This document shows, one piece after another, positions 54,127 through 63,307 of a stretch of 64,000 bases of DNA. How positions within the stretch are numbered: position 1 is the first letter of the stretch; every line of letters begins with the position of its first letter. Origin of the DNA: Flavobacterium endophyticum (GTDB taxonomy: Bacteria > Bacteroidota > Bacteroidia > Flavobacteriales > Flavobacteriaceae). The translations under genes and the position numbers were made by a program. The DNA is taken from positions 310,001 to 374,000 of the forward strand of contig NZ_RBLC01000002.1 of NCBI RefSeq assembly GCF_003634455.1, given 5' to 3'. Under the pieces are notes generated by a model, which saw only the letters and a program-made list of their open reading frames with translations, did not search any database and was not told the DNA's origin.

Positions 54127-56928
54127 TTGTCTAAAAAAATACTCATACTATTGCTATTTTGCTGTTTTTTAGGATTTTCGCAAGAACTGCCTCCTATCCT
54201 AAAATACGGTTCCAACAGTTATGGAGCCGGCAACCAAAACTGGATGATTACCCAAGACAACAGCCAGTTTGTTTATTTTGCTAACAATGAAGGGCTTTTA
54301 GAATTTAACGGGGCCGACTGGAAGCTCTATCCCTCGCCAAACGAAACCATCATCCGTTCGGCAAAATTCATCAACGACAGGATCTATACGGGCTGTTATA
54401 TGGAGTTCGGCTATTGGAAAAGACAAAAGGACGGTCTTTTGAAATATACGTCGCTGAGCAAGCCTATTATTGACAAGATGTTGGACGACGAGCAGATCTG
54501 GAACATCATCGATTACGATCAATGGGTCATCTTTCAATCGCTGAACCAGATTTTTTTATACGATACCAAGACCTCAAAATTCAAAATCATTACCCCAAAA
54601 GGCGCTATCTCAAGGGCTTTTAAGGCCAACGATGCTATTTATTACCAAACCTATACCGAAGGGCTGTTTGAGATTGAAAACGGCGAAGGCAAGCTGATTT
54701 CTAACGATCCTATCATCCTAAAGAACAAAATCGTAAATATCTTTTCAAGAAACGGCGGATTGTTGTTGCAGACACAATTCAACGGCTTTTATACCTTCTT
54801 CAACAACACGCCGGTCAAATGGCATACAGAAGCAGACGCGGACTTATCCGCGAGCAGTATCTATAGCAGCCAGATTTTATCTGACGGCAGTTTTGCTCTA
54901 GGCAGCGTTTCTAACGGCATCTTTATCATTTCCAAAGAAGGAAAGATGCTCTATCATATTACCCAAAACAAAGGCTTGAGCAACAACACGGCCTTGTCGA
55001 TTTTTGAAGATTATGATAAAAACCTTTGGATCGGCCTTGATAACGGCATCAACTGCATCAACCTAAATTCTCCCGTACGTTCTTTTTCGGACGATACTGG
55101 AATTCTGGGTACCGTTTATACATCGATTCTCCATGACGGCAAATTGTTCGTGGGTACTAACCAAGGATTGTTTTATAAAACCTACGAATCGCCTGAAGAC
55201 TTCAAGTTCATAAACGGCACCAAAGGACAGGTCTGGACATTGTATTCGCACAAAGGAACACTGTTCTGCGGCCATGATTCGGGTACGTTTATTGTCAACG
55301 GCAATACCGTCAGTTCTCTTTTTACTATTTCAGGAACCTGGAAATTCGAAACTGTTCCCGGCCGAGAAGATTTGTTATTGCAAGGCAATTATTATGGCGT
55401 TTCGGTTTTAGAAAATAAAAATGGGCAATGGGCTTTCCGTAATAAAATCTCTGGTTTCGACTATTCTTCGAAATACTTTGAGATTACAAAGAACTTAGAA
55501 GTCTACGTAAGCCATGAATACAAAGGCGTTTTCCGCTTTCAGCTGGATTCCGACTTGCGAAAGACAGACAGGTTCATCACGTATAAATATCCGACAAAAG
55601 GGAAAAATGCCGGACTCACAAAATTCAACGGCAGCATCTATTATTCTTATAAATACGGTATCTTTAAGCTAGACCCAAAGACCAAGCAGTTTGAAAAGGA
55701 TACGACATTAAGCCGCGTTTTTGAGAAAGACAGCTATACATCGGGAAAGCTGATGGTCGATAACTCAAACAGGCTATGGTTTTTTACCAAAAACTACATC
55801 AATTATTTCTCGTATGGAAAATTAAGCTCGCAGCTGAAGCACAATATCATCCCGATTCCGTCTTCGCTTACCAATTCGATGCTGGGGTATGAAAATATTA
55901 CGCAGATATCCAATTCCATCTACTTGATTGGAACAACGGACGGTTATTATACCATCAACATCGACGATCTTAAATTCAACAAGTACAAGATTTCGATGTC
56001 GAGCATTTCAGTCAACAAATCCAATGAGAGCCTTCGCTATGCAGCAATCGCGGGGCATTCTGATTTTAAGTTTGCCGACAACAACATTACTTTTTCGTAT
56101 ACGGTTCCGGAATTCAACAAATACATCAATGCGGAATACCAATACCTTCTTGAAAATTATCAAGAAACCTGGAGCGAATGGAGCAACAAGCCTACCGTAA
56201 ACTTTAAGAACCTTCCGCCAGGCGACTATACCTTCAAGGTTCGTGCTAAAATCGGAAACGCGCTTTCAGAAAATACGATTTCCTATACGTTTACGATCCT
56301 AAAGCCTTGGTACCGAACGACGATGGCAGTTATCATCTACATCATCATTTTCTTGGTGATGGCGTATTTCATCAACAGGGCTTATAAAAATTACTACCAC
56401 CAGCAAAAAGAAAAGCTGATTGAAGAAAACAACCGTCTACTTGAAATCAAAGAACTGGAAACAGAACAGGAACTGATGAAAATCAAAAACCAGCAGCTGG
56501 AACAAGATTTTGAAAGCAAGAACCGCGAGCTGGCGGCATCGACCATGAGCCTTATCAAAAAGAACGAGCTCTTGAGCATGATCAAAGAAGATTTGAAGAA
56601 AAATTCTGAAGAAGGAAACAGAAACATCAAGTCGGTCATCACCACCATCAACAAGAATATCAGCGAAGAAGACACGTGGAATATCTTCAAGGACGCTTTT
56701 AACAATGCTGACAAGGATTTTCTTAAAAAAGTAAAAAATCTGCATCCGTCGTTAACACCTAATGACTTAAGGCTTTGCGCCTATTTGCGATTGAATCTTT
56801 CTTCCAAAGAAATTGCTCCCCTGCTTAACATTTCTGTACGAAGTGTAGAGATAAAACGATATCGTTTGCGTAAAAAAATGGATTTATCCCACGAAGAAGG
56901 CCTTGTCGAGTACATACTTTCGATATGA
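54127..56928 (+). CDS. membrane-spanning Y_Y_Y-domain regulator with LuxR-type HTH
   Basis: A 933-residue one-protein signalling regulator. It starts at a TTG (MSKKILILLLFCCFLGFSQ, a signal peptide); no ATG gives an exported product. The periplasmic part is a beta-propeller of Reg_prop repeats (for example NKGLSNNTALSIFEDYDKNLWIGLDNG) followed by a Y_Y_Y domain (NAEYQYLLENYQETWSEWSN, near 665-722). A single membrane helix is at about 729-750, then a coiled coil to about 830. A LuxR-type helix-turn-helix with PNDLRLCAYLRLNLSSKEIAPLL (near 872) ends the protein. There is no histidine kinase or receiver domain, unlike the hybrid two-component regulators of Bacteroides PULs. It probably senses a glycan and activates the adjacent susC-susD genes. 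Confidence 0.88.
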   Translation: MSKKILILLLFCCFLGFSQELPPILKYGSNSYGAGNQNWMITQDNSQFVYFANNEGLLEFNGADWKLYPSPNETIIRSAKFINDRIYTGCYMEFGYWKRQKDGLLKYTSLSKPIIDKMLDDEQIWNIIDYDQWVIFQSLNQIFLYDTKTSKFKIITPKGAISRAFKANDAIYYQTYTEGLFEIENGEGKLISNDPIILKNKIVNIFSRNGGLLLQTQFNGFYTFFNNTPVKWHTEADADLSASSIYSSQILSDGSFALGSVSNGIFIISKEGKMLYHITQNKGLSNNTALSIFEDYDKNLWIGLDNGINCINLNSPVRSFSDDTGILGTVYTSILHDGKLFVGTNQGLFYKTYESPEDFKFINGTKGQVWTLYSHKGTLFCGHDSGTFIVNGNTVSSLFTISGTWKFETVPGREDLLLQGNYYGVSVLENKNGQWAFRNKISGFDYSSKYFEITKNLEVYVSHEYKGVFRFQLDSDLRKTDRFITYKYPTKGKNAGLTKFNGSIYYSYKYGIFKLDPKTKQFEKDTTLSRVFEKDSYTSGKLMVDNSNRLWFFTKNYINYFSYGKLSSQLKHNIIPIPSSLTNSMLGYENITQISNSIYLIGTTDGYYTINIDDLKFNKYKISMSSISVNKSNESLRYAAIAGHSDFKFADNNITFSYTVPEFNKYINAEYQYLLENYQETWSEWSNKPTVNFKNLPPGDYTFKVRAKIGNALSENTISYTFTILKPWYRTTMAVIIYIIIFLVMAYFINRAYKNYYHQQKEKLIEENNRLLEIKELETEQELMKIKNQQLEQDFESKNRELAASTMSLIKKNELLSMIKEDLKKNSEEGNRNIKSVITTINKNISEEDTWNIFKDAFNNADKDFLKKVKNLHPSLTPNDLRLCAYLRLNLSSKEIAPLLNISVRSVEIKRYRLRKKMDLSHEEGLVEYILSI

Positions 56929-57179
56929 CAAACCACAACATTAAGCAAATCTACCTATACAACACCACAACAACAACGTTGTAATTGGATTTCTTAAGCT
57001 TACTTAGAGAGTGTTAGCAAAACTTTAAAAATCTCTTAAATTACTGTTAATGCTCGCTTTTTTTATGAATAATAAAATTTAAGCCAATTTTTTTTGAATT
57101 GTATATTTTTTGTTGTGGTTGTATTTCTCATATTCTCAAACAAGACTTCTAATTTTAGATATCACAAAAAACAAATTAT

Positions 57180-60100
57180 ATGAAGTCAAACTTTTTCCTC
57201 ATTGCTTTCATCCTGATTTCTTCTTTCTGCTATGCGCAGGAATATGAAATTGGCGGTAAAGTAACTGAAGCTCAAACAGGCCTGCCATTGCCTGGAGCGA
57301 CTGTTTCCGTAAAAAACGGAACATTACAAACAATAGCAGATCTAGATGGAAATTTTAAGATCTCAGGCGTTCCATCGGGTGCTACTTTAGTATTTAGTTA
57401 CGTTGGATTCTCTAATTATGAATTTAAGGTAACTAAGAACGAAACCATCTCTATAGGATTGAGTCCTGATGCCGAATCGCTAGAAGAAGTTGTAGTGATC
57501 GGATACGGAAGCCAAACCAAAAGAGAAGTAACCGGAGCCGTAGGGATCGTAAGCAGCAAGAATCTAGAACAGCTGCGTCCTATAAAAATCGAGCAGGCGC
57601 TGCAAGGAACCGTTTCTGGAGTCAATGTAACGACTCAGTCTGGTAGACCAGGCGGTAATCTTGACGTAAGAATCAGAGGTATCGCTACCAACGGTGAAAA
57701 CAGGCCTACCTTTATAGTAGACGGCAATATCATAAAAGATATAGGATTGCTGAATCCGAATGATATCGAAAGCCTTACCGTATTAAAAGATGCGCAAGCG
57801 GCTATCTACGGAACCATTGGTGCCAACGGTGTGATCTTGATTACGACAAAAACAGGAAAGAAAAACTCAAAAACAAGAATTTCCTATAATACATATATTG
57901 GTTCGCAAGAAACAAGCAGAAAGCTACCGTTGCTAAATGCTACGGAATATGCGCTGTTATTGAACGAAAGCTATGCTAATGCAGGAAATGCGCTTCCGTT
58001 CCCAAATGTAGCCGGACTAGGCAAAGGAACCGACTGGCAGGACGAGGTTTTCGATACCGGCGTGCCGATCGTAAGCCATGACCTTTCTGCAAGCGGCGGT
58101 TCGGATAAAGTGACCTATACCATCAGCGGATCACATTTAGACCAAGGCGGTATCATTGGCGGCTATAAATCAAATTTCTTGAGAAATACGGCACGTTTGA
58201 ACTTAAATGCTGACTTGACAGAGAAATTAAGAGCCAAAGCAAACGTGATGTATTTATACACAAGCTCAAGGACTTTTAACGAAAATGCTTTAGGATCGGT
58301 ATTGTTTAATGCCATCAATACGCCTTCTATATTCAAACCTTATGACCAAAACGGAAACTATACCGTTTTGCCAAGCGGTGATGTGAATACTCCAGGTAGC
58401 AACATCGGTTTTGAAATCATCAACCCGCTAGAGCAGATTGCCAACACCTTCAACACCTATAACCTTAAGCGATTAAGCGGTTCCTTTGCGTTAGAATATG
58501 ACGTCATCAAAGACTTGACAGTAACCGGACGTATTGGTTTTGAAACCTCTAACAGCGAAGGAAAAACGTTTAACAAGCTGGTTTATTACGGCGAAGGAAA
58601 AGTATTCAACAATCCGAGAAGCAGCGTAGACCAAAACGCCATCAACGACAACAGCTACACGTTCGACTTGTTTGCGACCTATAAAAAAACGCTGGCAGAA
58701 GACCACAACTTTGCAGTAACAGCAGGTACGACCGTATTCAAAGAATATGGCAACGGACTGAATGCAACTGGTTTTGACGTTCCGAACAACTCATGGGAAT
58801 TTGCCGACATTTCATTAACTACAGGATATGTAGACCGAAAAGCAGCAGGATCCTACGCCTATGATGAAAGAAGATTGTCACATTTCGGAAGATTGCAGTA
58901 CGATTATAAAGGAAGATACCTGTTGTCTGCCATGATCAGACGCGATATGTCAACTAAATTCGGACCTTCCAACCGCGTGGCCTACTTCCCTTCTTTCACA
59001 GCAGGATGGGTGATATCAGACGAAAGTTTCTTTGGAGAATCTAAATTCATCAATTTCCTAAAATTAAGAGGAAGCTACGGAAGCCTTGGAAACGACCAAA
59101 TTAAATCAAATGCCTATATCTCCTTGCTAGGAGGTGAAGCTACCTATATCTTTAACGGACAGCTTGTCAATGGAAATGCAATCGGATTATTAGCCAACCC
59201 AGATGTAAAATGGGAAGAAGCTAAAAAGTTCGACGTAGGTTTGGATTTCAGACTGTTTAACGACAAAGTCGAAATCGCTACCGATTATTTTATCGATACC
59301 CGAAAAGATCTTTTGATCGTAGACGTTCCGATCAGTGCCATCACTGGAATTGCGGCTCCTGGAGGCTCTTCGCCAGTCGTTAATGCAGGAAGCGTTAGAA
59401 ACAAAGGATTTGAATTTGCCATCAACTATAAAGAACAACTGTCTGACAATTTTTCTTTCAACGTAAACTATAATGTTACGACATTGAAAAACGAAGTGAT
59501 CGAAGTCAATAACGGTACCGGATTTATCGAAGGCGGTTTATTCGGAACAAGCACGATTACTTCTAGAATGCAGGTCGGACATGAAATGGGCTATTTCTTC
59601 GGATACAAAACCAACGGAATTTTCCAAAACCAAGCCGAAGTCGATGCACATCCTTCGCAATCCGCTTTAGGTGCTGAAGCAAAACCAGGCGACCTGCGCT
59701 TTGTTGATGTCAACGGAGACAACAAAATCGATACTAGCGACAGAACTGACATTGGAAGTCCTATTCCAGATGTAACCATGGGATTGAACATCAACCTAAA
59801 CTACAAAGGATTTGATTTCACAGCCTATGCCTTCGCTTCTATCGGAAACGACATGGTAAGAGCCTATGAAAGAACTCAAAACGACGTTAACAGATCCAAC
59901 TACATGTTAGGCAGATGGACAGGCGAAGGTACTTCCAACAGCGTTCCTAGAGTTACGACAGCAGCTACGGCCAACAACATATTCTCAGATTATTTCGTAG
60001 AAGATGCTTCGTACCTAAGAATACAAAACGTACAATTAGGCTATACGCTAAACCCTTCTTTCACAGAAAAAGCAGGAATCACCAAAGTGAGAATCTACAC

Positions 60101-60245
60101 AGGAGTAAACAATCTTTACACTTTCACAAAATATAAAGGCTATGACCCAGGAGCATCCAATGGAAATCCTATTGGCGGCGGTGTGGATAACGGATTCTAT
60201 CCGATTCCGAGAACCTATATGTTTGGCGTAAATGTTAATTTTTAA
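57180..60245 (+). CDS. SusC/RagA-family TonB-linked outer-membrane receptor
   Basis: A 1021-residue TonB-dependent transporter that imports oligosaccharides across the outer membrane with its SusD lid. The signal peptide MKSNFFLIAFILISSFCYAQ is followed by a carboxypeptidase-regulatory-like domain (GGKVTEAQTGLPLPGATVSV, about 25-100), the TonB-box region (EEVVVIGYGSQTKREVTGAV) and the plug (QALQGTVSGVNVTTQSGRPGG; VRIRGIATN). The 22-strand barrel ends in RTYMFGVNVNF, the usual C-terminal aromatic. In the 251 bp before it, a perfect 10-bp palindrome ACAACGTTGT (56973-56982) and a promoter-like TATTTTTTG near 57103 may be the regulatory site. It is the first gene of the PUL operon; susD follows after 12 bp. 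Confidence 0.95.
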   Translation: MKSNFFLIAFILISSFCYAQEYEIGGKVTEAQTGLPLPGATVSVKNGTLQTIADLDGNFKISGVPSGATLVFSYVGFSNYEFKVTKNETISIGLSPDAESLEEVVVIGYGSQTKREVTGAVGIVSSKNLEQLRPIKIEQALQGTVSGVNVTTQSGRPGGNLDVRIRGIATNGENRPTFIVDGNIIKDIGLLNPNDIESLTVLKDAQAAIYGTIGANGVILITTKTGKKNSKTRISYNTYIGSQETSRKLPLLNATEYALLLNESYANAGNALPFPNVAGLGKGTDWQDEVFDTGVPIVSHDLSASGGSDKVTYTISGSHLDQGGIIGGYKSNFLRNTARLNLNADLTEKLRAKANVMYLYTSSRTFNENALGSVLFNAINTPSIFKPYDQNGNYTVLPSGDVNTPGSNIGFEIINPLEQIANTFNTYNLKRLSGSFALEYDVIKDLTVTGRIGFETSNSEGKTFNKLVYYGEGKVFNNPRSSVDQNAINDNSYTFDLFATYKKTLAEDHNFAVTAGTTVFKEYGNGLNATGFDVPNNSWEFADISLTTGYVDRKAAGSYAYDERRLSHFGRLQYDYKGRYLLSAMIRRDMSTKFGPSNRVAYFPSFTAGWVISDESFFGESKFINFLKLRGSYGSLGNDQIKSNAYISLLGGEATYIFNGQLVNGNAIGLLANPDVKWEEAKKFDVGLDFRLFNDKVEIATDYFIDTRKDLLIVDVPISAITGIAAPGGSSPVVNAGSVRNKGFEFAINYKEQLSDNFSFNVNYNVTTLKNEVIEVNNGTGFIEGGLFGTSTITSRMQVGHEMGYFFGYKTNGIFQNQAEVDAHPSQSALGAEAKPGDLRFVDVNGDNKIDTSDRTDIGSPIPDVTMGLNINLNYKGFDFTAYAFASIGNDMVRAYERTQNDVNRSNYMLGRWTGEGTSNSVPRVTTAATANNIFSDYFVEDASYLRIQNVQLGYTLNPSFTEKAGITKVRIYTGVNNLYTFTKYKGYDPGASNGNPIGGGVDNGFYPIPRTYMFGVNVNF

Positions 60246-60257
60246 TTCAAGACAAAA

Positions 60258-61733
60258 ATGAAAAAGAATATAATCACAGCCTTCATGGCACTGACGCTCT
60301 TGACAACCGTTTCCTGCGGAGACGATTTCATCGATAGGGAAGTTCCTTATTCGATCGGAGCAGACAATTACTTTAACAACGAACAAGAGTACTATAATGC
60401 CTTGGTCGCTGCCTATGATATCCTGCAATCTACCTATGTCAACGTATTGTTAGGCGAAATCGCTTCAGACAATACGCTTTCGGGCGGAGAAAGCGCCAAC
60501 GACGTTATCGGATTCCAGCAAGTAGACGAAATGATCCACACTCCGGTAAACGCCAACGTAAAAAACGTTTGGGACTGGATGTTTGCCGGAGTCAACAGAG
60601 CCAGCTACATCATGGAGTTCAAAGACAAGACCAATTTCGCTAACAAACCACAAATCATTGCCGAAGCGCGTTTCTTGAGAGCCTATTTCCAGTTTGAATT
60701 AGTAAAATGGTTCGGCGGTATTCCGATGAAACAAGATGCCCGATTCAAATTAGGCGACGAAAAAACGATTCCTAGATCTTCTAAAGCAGAAGTATACGCA
60801 TCTATCGAAAATGATTTGATCTTAGCTATTGCCGACTTAAGTCCTAACGCTCCACAAGTAGGACGCGTTACCAAAGGCGCAGCGCAAGCATTGCTTGGAA
60901 AAGTATACCTATACCAAGACAAATTTGACTTGGCGGCACAGACCTTAGAAAACCTGATTACCGTAACGGGAGGCTATTCATTAGTTACAAATTACGACAC
61001 TCTTTTTGAAGTTGCTGAAGAAAACGGCGTAGAATCAGTACTTGAAGTACAATACACCGATATCGAAGGTGCTGGATTCGGATGTCTTCAATGCAGCGAA
61101 GGAAACGTTGCCGTAGGATTCAACGGACCTAGAAACTATTCTGGACCAAGATTTTCTTCAGGATACAGCTTTAACGTTCCGACTCAAGAAGCAGTAGACA
61201 TCTACGAAGCAGGCGATCTTAGAAAAGATGTTGCCATCCTAGATATCGCGGCTTGGGCTACAGCAACTGGCGCTACCTATGGCGTAGGCTACAAGCATAC
61301 TGGCTTTTTCAACAAAAAATACATTCCAAGAACAAGAAGCGCGAACGCAGCAGGTGACTTGAACTTGACGAACCCAAATAACTACAGGGCGATCCGTTAT
61401 GCAGACGTATTATTGATGGCTGCCGAAGCCTTCAACAGAGGCGGTATCGATGACACCAAAGCAAGATTCTACCTAAACCAAGTAAGAAGACGCGCTTTTG
61501 GAGATACCAACCACGACATCAATGGAACTGGAGCTACGCTTACCTCTTTGATCTGGGAAGAAAGAAGAAGAGAACTTCTAGGAGAAGGACACCGTTTCTT
61601 TGACTTGGTACGAACTGGAAGAGCAGCTATTGAAATCGACGGCTTTACTGCTGATAAAAACGAACTATTCCCTATTCCGATTGAAGAAATTCAGTTTTCA
61701 GCTGGAAATTGGCAACAAAACCCTGGATATTAA
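60258..61733 (+). CDS. SusD/RagB-family glycan-binding lipoprotein
   Basis: A 491-residue SusD-type lipoprotein that forms the lid of the SusC channel and binds the glycan. The lipoprotein signal ends TTVSC (Cys20) and is followed by GDDF. The SusD fold is seen in NYFNNEQEYYNALVAAYDIL (about 35), the first TPR helices (EARFLRAYFQFELVKWFGG, near 138), IPRSSKAEVYASIENDLILA (near 172), and the C-terminal RYADVLLMAAEAFNRGG (near 380) with IWEERRRELLGEGHRFFDLVRTGRA-type sequence. It is 12 bp after susC and 12 bp before the PKD lipoprotein, one transcript. Confidence 0.95.
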   Translation: MKKNIITAFMALTLLTTVSCGDDFIDREVPYSIGADNYFNNEQEYYNALVAAYDILQSTYVNVLLGEIASDNTLSGGESANDVIGFQQVDEMIHTPVNANVKNVWDWMFAGVNRASYIMEFKDKTNFANKPQIIAEARFLRAYFQFELVKWFGGIPMKQDARFKLGDEKTIPRSSKAEVYASIENDLILAIADLSPNAPQVGRVTKGAAQALLGKVYLYQDKFDLAAQTLENLITVTGGYSLVTNYDTLFEVAEENGVESVLEVQYTDIEGAGFGCLQCSEGNVAVGFNGPRNYSGPRFSSGYSFNVPTQEAVDIYEAGDLRKDVAILDIAAWATATGATYGVGYKHTGFFNKKYIPRTRSANAAGDLNLTNPNNYRAIRYADVLLMAAEAFNRGGIDDTKARFYLNQVRRRAFGDTNHDINGTGATLTSLIWEERRRELLGEGHRFFDLVRTGRAAIEIDGFTADKNELFPIPIEEIQFSAGNWQQNPGY

Positions 61734-61745
61734 AATTTAAGATAT

Positions 61746-63302
61746 ATGAAAAAAATACAATCAATAATCAGCTTATTCCTGCTGGCTTTCCTCATAGGAT
61801 GTTCCAGCGACGATACAAGCCTTGATTCGGTTACGAATGCCCCTGCTCCTTCCAACCTGTCTGCATTGTTTACCATCACGCAAGACAACTCTGGTCGGGT
61901 AACAATAGCCCCTAGAGGCGAAGGCCTAGTAAAATACGACGTCTATTTTGGCGATGCTACGGCAGAACCTGCAGAAGTAGCCGTTGGAAGAACCGTAGAG
62001 CACATCTACGCCGAAGGCCAATACGATGTAAAAATTGTAGCCACCGCAATCAACGGATTGACTAGCGAAGTCGTGCTTCCGCTGACTGTTGCTTTCAGGG
62101 CTCCAGAAAACTTGGCTGTAACAATCAGTCCTGTTGTTGGAGATTCTTTCTCTATCAACGTGACCGCTTCGGCAGACTTCGAAACATTCTTTGAAGTGAC
62201 GTTTGGAGAAGATCCGGCGCAAGAACCGATACCATTTATGCAAGGTGGCACTCCTGTCGCGCATACCTACGCCAACACTGGAACGTATGTCGTAACAGTT
62301 GTAGCGTATAGCGGAGGTGCGGCAACGACCACCTATACTCAAAACGTCGTAATCTCTAACCCAATCTTGATGCCGCTGACTTTCGAAAATGCAGCATTAA
62401 ACTATTCGTTTTCCGATTTCGGAAATGTAAGCACAAGTAAGGTTAATAATCCTGATATTTCTGGAATCAACCTAAGTTCAAAAGTAGGAAGATTGGTAAA
62501 AAACAACGGAGCCGAAACTTGGGGCGGAACCATCATGGTTCTTGACAGTCCGATTGACTTTTCGACCTTAAACAAAATCAGAATCAAGGTATGGTCGCCG
62601 CAAATCGGAGCTGTCGTAAAGCTGAAACTTGAAAACCTTACCGATGCCGGAATAAATGCCGAAGTAGACCAGACAACAACGGTCGCTAATGCATGGCAAT
62701 ACCTTACGTATGATTTCTCAGGAGCCAACTTATCACAATCCTATTCAAAAGTCGTTCTTTTCTTCGACTTCGGAAATCCAGGAAACGGTGCTACGTACTA
62801 TTTCGACGATATCTACCTGACCAATGGCGACGAGCCTAAAACCTTGCCGCTGACATTCGAATCCACAACCATCAATTACGGCTTTGGTGACTTTGGAGGC
62901 GCATTTGCTTCAAAAATAGCCAATCCTGATGCAACAGGAATCAATACGACAGCCAATGTAGCCAGAGTCGTAAAGAACGCCGGTTCAGAAGTTTGGGCAG
63001 GAACTGCTATCACGCTTACCGAACCGATCGACTTCTCTGTGTATCATAAGATCAAAATCAAAGTATGGTCGCCGCAAGCCGGAATACCAGTACTTCTAAA
63101 ACTAGAAAATTCAGCCAATACAGGTATCAACAGAGAAATCTCGGTAACCACTACCGTTGCTAACGGATGGGAAGAACTGACTTATGACTTTACAGGAATA
63201 AACAACAACAATGCGTATCAGAACGTAGTCCTCTTCTTTGATTTCGGAACCAACGGAACCGGAGCAAGCTACTATTTCGATGACGTCAAACTTTCAAATT
63301 AA
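61746..63302 (+). CDS. PKD-domain surface lipoprotein with two tandem glycan-binding-like domains
   Basis: A 518-residue lipoprotein (lipobox LIGC, Cys19, followed by SSDD). Two PKD-like Ig domains come first (about 35-120 and 123-205, with YDVYFGDATAEPAEVAVGRTVEHIYAEGQYDV and the HTYANTGTYVVTVVA strand). The rest is a duplication of a beta-sandwich of about 155 residues: copy one begins PLTFENAALNYSFSDFG near 209, copy two PLTFESTTINYGFGDFG near 367. Both share KVWSPQ, KLKLEN or LLKLEN, and YYFDD at the end. This resembles carbohydrate-binding modules of the jelly-roll type. Its place after susD is that of SusE/F-like surface glycan-binding proteins. Glycan specificity is unknown. Confidence 0.82.
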   Translation: MKKIQSIISLFLLAFLIGCSSDDTSLDSVTNAPAPSNLSALFTITQDNSGRVTIAPRGEGLVKYDVYFGDATAEPAEVAVGRTVEHIYAEGQYDVKIVATAINGLTSEVVLPLTVAFRAPENLAVTISPVVGDSFSINVTASADFETFFEVTFGEDPAQEPIPFMQGGTPVAHTYANTGTYVVTVVAYSGGAATTTYTQNVVISNPILMPLTFENAALNYSFSDFGNVSTSKVNNPDISGINLSSKVGRLVKNNGAETWGGTIMVLDSPIDFSTLNKIRIKVWSPQIGAVVKLKLENLTDAGINAEVDQTTTVANAWQYLTYDFSGANLSQSYSKVVLFFDFGNPGNGATYYFDDIYLTNGDEPKTLPLTFESTTINYGFGDFGGAFASKIANPDATGINTTANVARVVKNAGSEVWAGTAITLTEPIDFSVYHKIKIKVWSPQAGIPVLLKLENSANTGINREISVTTTVANGWEELTYDFTGINNNNAYQNVVLFFDFGTNGTGASYYFDDVKLSN

Positions 63303-63307
63303 AAGTG

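Noticed and set aside
56973..56982. ACAACGTTGT palindrome as a firm operator
   Set aside because: A 10-bp palindrome can occur by chance in a region of CAA repeats; kept only as a candidate in the regulator finding.
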